From Azospirillum brasilense (GTDB lineage: Bacteria > Pseudomonadota > Alphaproteobacteria > Azospirillales > Azospirillaceae), in the NCBI RefSeq assembly GCF_003349955.1, contig NZ_QLKQ01000029.1, positions 1 through 64,000 on the forward strand: 64,000 bases of DNA, given 5' to 3'. Below, piece by piece: positions 63,965 through 64,000 of this stretch. The notes below the pieces were generated by a model. It saw only the letters and a list, made by a program, of their open reading frames with translations, ran no database searches and was not told where the DNA came from. Position 1 is the stretch's first letter. Every line of letters starts with the position of its first letter. The position numbers and the translations under genes are program-made.

Positions 63965-64000
63965 CGCGTCCGCGAGGCGAGACCACGGAGCCCGGCCGTT

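Overview
The window is GC-rich and gene-dense, with an alphaproteobacterial gene set. The run nifV-cysE-nifW followed by fixABCX behind a NifA/sigma-54 promoter, four chemoreceptor-type genes plus an Aer-like PAS gene, a Mo/W formate dehydrogenase operon, a phasin, and an Fo ATP synthase operon with no F1 genes beside it all point to a free-living, microaerobic, nitrogen-fixing Azospirillum, probably A. brasilense or a close relative. That species call rests on remembered gene order and sequence character, not on a search. About 59 protein genes and one tRNA are supported. I see no prophage, insertion sequence, CRISPR array or rRNA.

Layout. 0.1-6.5 kb: end of a nif operon (homocitrate synthase, serine acetyltransferase, NifW) and the FixABCX electron-bifurcating complex. 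6.7-16.8 kb: a small unknown protein, a large hybrid histidine kinase, a Crp/Fnr regulator, a double cold-shock protein, RecD2 helicase and malate synthase G. 17-19.4 kb: a chemoreceptor with a C-terminal PilZ domain, then tRNA-Val(GAC). 19.6-28.5 kb: an N-formylglutamate amidohydrolase-like enzyme, trehalose-6-phosphate synthase with an EcfG-type promoter, glucokinase, a uracil-DNA-glycosylase-like protein, a pterin dehydratase, a glycosyltransferase, and a coupled aminotransferase/cupin/dipeptide epimerase operon. 28.5-31.9 kb: a soluble receptor with reversed domain order, and an Aer-like redox receptor split into separate PAS and transducer genes. 32-36 kb: a CRTAC1/UnbV-type repeat protein and minCDE. 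36.4-39.8 kb: a candidate non-coding RNA, a PhoH ATPase and a chemoreceptor ending in a hemerythrin domain. 40-43.4 kb: SCO1/SenC and atpI-B-E-b'-b. 43.5-48.6 kb: an extradiol dioxygenase, a histidine kinase whose H-box His is Gln, a class II aldolase and an exported WD40 protein. 48.7-57.9 kb: a formate dehydrogenase operon with its maturation genes, and a divergent tungstate transporter (tupBA) to 59.7 kb. 59.7-64 kb: a penicillin-binding carboxypeptidase with SPOR domain, a lipoprotein, an Anbu proteasome-like peptidase and a phasin with PhaR-like operators.

How the genes fit together. Homocitrate, cysteine supply, NifW and low-potential electrons from FixABCX all serve nitrogenase. The chemoreceptors read redox (PAS), oxygen (hemerythrin) and c-di-GMP (PilZ), the inputs a cell would use to find the low-oxygen zone where nitrogenase works. 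Formate dehydrogenase feeds the quinone pool, its Mo or W cofactor served by MobA, FdhD and TupAB. Phasin and trehalose synthesis belong to carbon storage and stress.

Dispersed palindromic repeats of two sequence classes sit between genes at five places. Three unrelated 15-bp tandem repeats lie just outside gene ends.
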